Positions 6,673 to 7,780 of a stretch of 7,780 bases of DNA are shown in pieces. A program made the position numbers and the translations under genes. The stretch is from an uncultured Clostridium sp. (GTDB taxonomy: Bacteria; Bacillota_A; Clostridia; Lachnospirales; Lachnospiraceae). Location: positions 1 to 7,780 of the forward strand of contig USQV01000034.1 of assembly GCA_900556965.1 (NCBI GenBank). Direction: 5' to 3'. Numbering within the stretch: position 1 is the stretch's first letter; each line of letters begins with the position of its first letter. The notes beneath the pieces are model-generated. The model did not search any database. It was not told the origin of the DNA and saw only the letters and a program-made list of their open reading frames with translations.

Positions 6673-6681
6673 TGACCTTTT

Positions 6682-6718
6682 GTGTCATATCGGTGACACG
6701 TCTACTATTATATGACAC
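6682..6718. repeat. Inverted repeats across the tRNA-Lys -10 and leader
   Basis: GTGTCATAT (6682-6690) is repeated as a perfect inverted copy, ATATGACAC (6710-6718), and a third TGACAC lies between them (6694-6699). In the tRNA transcript, GTGTCA (6699-6694) and TGACAC (6687-6682) would form a 6-bp leader hairpin with a 6-base loop, a few bases before the mature 5' end. In DNA, the 9-bp outer arms flank a 19-base spacer and one arm overlaps the -10 box. The role (operator, leader hairpin or chance) is unknown. Confidence 0.6.
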
Positions 6719-6735
6719 CGTTTTCAAAAAGTCAA
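6707..6735 (-). promoter_or_regulatory. Near-consensus promoter of tRNA-Lys
   Basis: On the minus strand: TTGACT (6735-6730), 17-base spacer, perfect TATAAT (6712-6707). The expected start is near 6700, giving a leader of about 28 bases before the mature tRNA. It is the strongest promoter in the window, as expected for a stable RNA. Confidence 0.92.
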
Positions 6736-6759
6736 CACCTTTTTTAATTTTTTTTACAT

Positions 6760-6897
6760 CTATTTTTTCTTGTCTCCGCACAAGGCGGCCTCCGCTTCGG
6801 CAAAGCACTTTTTCAGCCGGAGGATCCTCTTGTTCAGCTCGGTTTTATCGCAGGTGATCCGCTCCAGACAGCGTATGATCTTATTTTTTGTGTTCAC
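6760..6897 (-). CDS. Possible small protein, 45 residues, GTG start
   Basis: An open frame from GTG (6897-6895) to TAG (6762-6760) in the space between trmB and tRNA-Lys. I do not recognise the product. It starts (M)NTKNKIIRCLERITCDKTE, continues LNKRILRLKKCFAEAEAALC and ends GDKKK. It is basic, with heptad-like Leu/Ile spacing that suggests an amphipathic helix or short coiled coil, and four Cys (10, 16, 31, 40), the first pair being CLERITC. GGAG lies 10 bases before the GTG, a slightly long spacing. An in-frame TAA upstream blocks extension past a few non-start codons. Codons such as CTG, GAG, CGG, ATC and GCC resemble those of neighbouring genes and contrast with the A/T-rich flanks, which supports real coding. 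It starts 60 bases after the trmB stop and could be co-transcribed with it. It could still be a chance ORF. Confidence 0.5.
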   Translation of the reverse strand: MNTKNKIIRCLERITCDKTELNKRILRLKKCFAEAEAALCGDKKK

Positions 6898-6957
6898 AAA
6901 AACAATTCTCCGCTTTTTTTATAAGTATATGCATTCTCTATTACGGATCTTCCTTTT

Positions 6958-7593
6958 TTATCTGGATGCCACCAGCTTGCAGATCGGTTTTCCCTCAGAA
7001 CAGAATTTCATTTCGTACTCCGTCATGACATTTCCCTCTGCCATTGCACTGTTATGCAGATCGAAGGTAAACTCGTCCACCCTCCAGCCTGCCTCCGGGA
7101 TCGATTCCAGCGAATAACGGAACAGCTCCTGATTATCTGTCTTAAATTCGATCCGGCCGTCCTTTTTCAGGATCTTATCGTAAACGGAAAGAAAACGGTC
7201 TGAGGTCAGACGTCTCTTTGCGTGACGATCCTTGGGCCACGGATCCGAGAAATTCAGATAGATCCTGTCTACCTCCTCCGCTGCGAATACATCGGAAAGC
7301 TCCAGCGCATCGATACGCATAAAATAAATATTGGGCAGCTCTAACTCCGCCCGCTTCTGAAGTCCGCGGAGCAGTACACTGGAATATCTCTCGATTCCTA
7401 CATAATTTATATCCGGATTCTTTTCGGCGAGCTCCATGATAAATTTTCCTTTTCCCATACCGACCTCGATGCGGATCGGATTCTCGTTACCGAAAAGCTC
7501 CTTCCATTTCCCCTTATGCTCATGGGGCTCCTGCACCACAAACGGACTTGCGGCAATATCTTCCTCTGCGCCCTTAATATGGCGTAATCTCAT
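6958..7593 (-). CDS. trmB: tRNA (guanine-N7)-methyltransferase TrmB
   Basis: SAM-dependent enzyme that makes m7G at position 46 of the tRNA variable loop, acting in the cytoplasm; 211 residues, typical of the Firmicutes enzyme. It opens with MRLRHIKGAEE, the usual start. The SAM-binding motif is IEVGMGKGKFI (42-52), with acidic Glu68 in VGIER and RIDA (93-96). The family signature NFSDPWPKDRHAKRRL (114-129) is complete, followed by FKTDN (150-154) and TEYEMKF (191-197). The start at 7593 is preferred over the in-frame ATGs at 7626 and 7653. AGGAGG (7602-7607) lies 8 bases before it, the conserved family N-terminus begins here, and a promoter at 7625-7653 would place the other starts at or upstream of the transcription start. 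The tRNA-Lys gene downstream carries G46, so it is a plausible substrate, along with many other tRNAs. Confidence 0.96.
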   Translation of the reverse strand: MRLRHIKGAEEDIAASPFVVQEPHEHKGKWKELFGNENPIRIEVGMGKGKFIMELAEKNPDINYVGIERYSSVLLRGLQKRAELELPNIYFMRIDALELSDVFAAEEVDRIYLNFSDPWPKDRHAKRRLTSDRFLSVYDKILKKDGRIEFKTDNQELFRYSLESIPEAGWRVDEFTFDLHNSAMAEGNVMTEYEMKFCSEGKPICKLVASR

Positions 7594-7601
7594 ATATTTT
7601 T

Positions 7602-7607
7602 CCTCCT
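7602..7607 (-). promoter_or_regulatory. Ribosome binding site that fixes the trmB start
   Basis: AGGAGG on the minus strand, 8 bases before the ATG ending at 7593. Neither upstream in-frame ATG has a suitable site. Confidence 0.85.
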
Positions 7608-7624
7608 GCCAATTGATCCCCTCC

Positions 7625-7653
7625 ATTCTATCATTTTCTTTTTTCATTTGCAA
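7625..7653 (-). promoter_or_regulatory. Likely promoter of trmB
   Basis: On the minus strand: TTGCAA (7653-7648), 17-base spacer, TAGAAT (7630-7625), with TGA just before the -10 (extended -10). Transcription would start near 7618, leaving a short leader of about 25 bases that contains the ribosome site. Confidence 0.6.
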
Positions 7654-7710
7654 TTGTTCACAAATTATTAATACAAATTTTTGAATATAAAGGTATAATG
7701 GTATTAATGA

Positions 7711-7780
7711 GTGACGATTCTCGTCTGTAAAGCGGACATTCGCAATCCGCTTCGCTACTTGCTCATGAACGCAGTCGCTT
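7711..7780. other. GC-rich run of hairpins at the right edge, unassigned
   Basis: After an A/T-rich stretch (7640-7710), the sequence turns GC-rich and forms successive inverted repeats: GACGA-TTC-TCGTC (7713-7725), AAGCGGA (7730-7736) with TCCGCTT (7746-7752), and an imperfect GCTACTTGC/GCAGTCGC pairing running to the edge. A perfect TATAAT on the plus strand (7694-7699) precedes it, without a clear -35. I have a memory of similar sequence in Lachnospiraceae intergenic regions, so a dispersed repeat or a structured RNA is likely. No gene is supported here. Confidence 0.4.

Noticed and set aside
6883..6936. A 17-codon ATG frame on the minus strand just after trmB
   Set aside because: Very short, A/T-rich, no good ribosome site, and it overlaps the better-supported 45-codon frame.
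7594..7653. Longer TrmB starting at 7653 or 7626
   Set aside because: No ribosome sites there; the added residues are not part of the family, and the region fits a promoter (TTGCAA-17-TAGAAT) instead.
7711..7780. GTG-initiated plus-strand frame open to the right edge
   Set aside because: Only 23 codons visible, no ribosome site before it, and the sequence is dominated by hairpins; better explained as a structured or repeated element.

Overview
The window looks like chromosomal DNA of a Clostridia (Firmicutes) bacterium, most likely a Lachnospiraceae-type gut anaerobe. This is inferred from strong AGGAGG ribosome sites, mid-range GC with frequent ATC/CTG/GGA codons, a tRNA gene without an encoded CCA, intrinsic terminators with U-runs, and the style of the histidine kinase and TrmB proteins. 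No transposase, integrase, CRISPR array or phage gene was seen, and no stretch over 300 bases lacks a gene.

Left to right: (1) the 3' part of a sensor histidine kinase (its start, and probably its response regulator, lie off the left edge), closed by a strong terminator; (2) a 12-helix MFS exporter-like permease; (3) a 541-residue fusion of an N-terminal HD phosphohydrolase domain to a C-terminal LarE-type sulfur insertase (nickel-pincer cofactor chemistry), with its own promoter; (4) on the minus strand, a 107-residue protein of unknown function whose 3' end overlaps the fusion gene and whose coding region contains the fusion gene's likely terminator; (5) an M20D-family amidohydrolase with its own promoter; (6) facing it, a P1-family (DmpA-like) self-cleaving peptidase; (7) on the minus strand, a tRNA-Lys(CTT) gene with a near-consensus promoter, an inverted-repeat leader and its own terminator; (8) a previously easy-to-miss 45-codon minus-strand ORF with a GTG start; (9) trmB, the tRNA m7G46 methyltransferase, with a promoter that helps fix its start; (10) at the right edge, a GC-rich stretch of consecutive hairpins that I cannot assign.

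The genes do not form one pathway. Most are single-gene units separated by promoters or terminators, with three strand switches. The meaningful links are trmB next to a tRNA carrying its target G46, and two amide/peptide hydrolases placed end to end. The most interesting item is the HD-LarE fusion, whose cysteine pattern (CxxC plus one further Cys) matches the iron-sulfur type of LarE rather than the single-cysteine sacrificial type.
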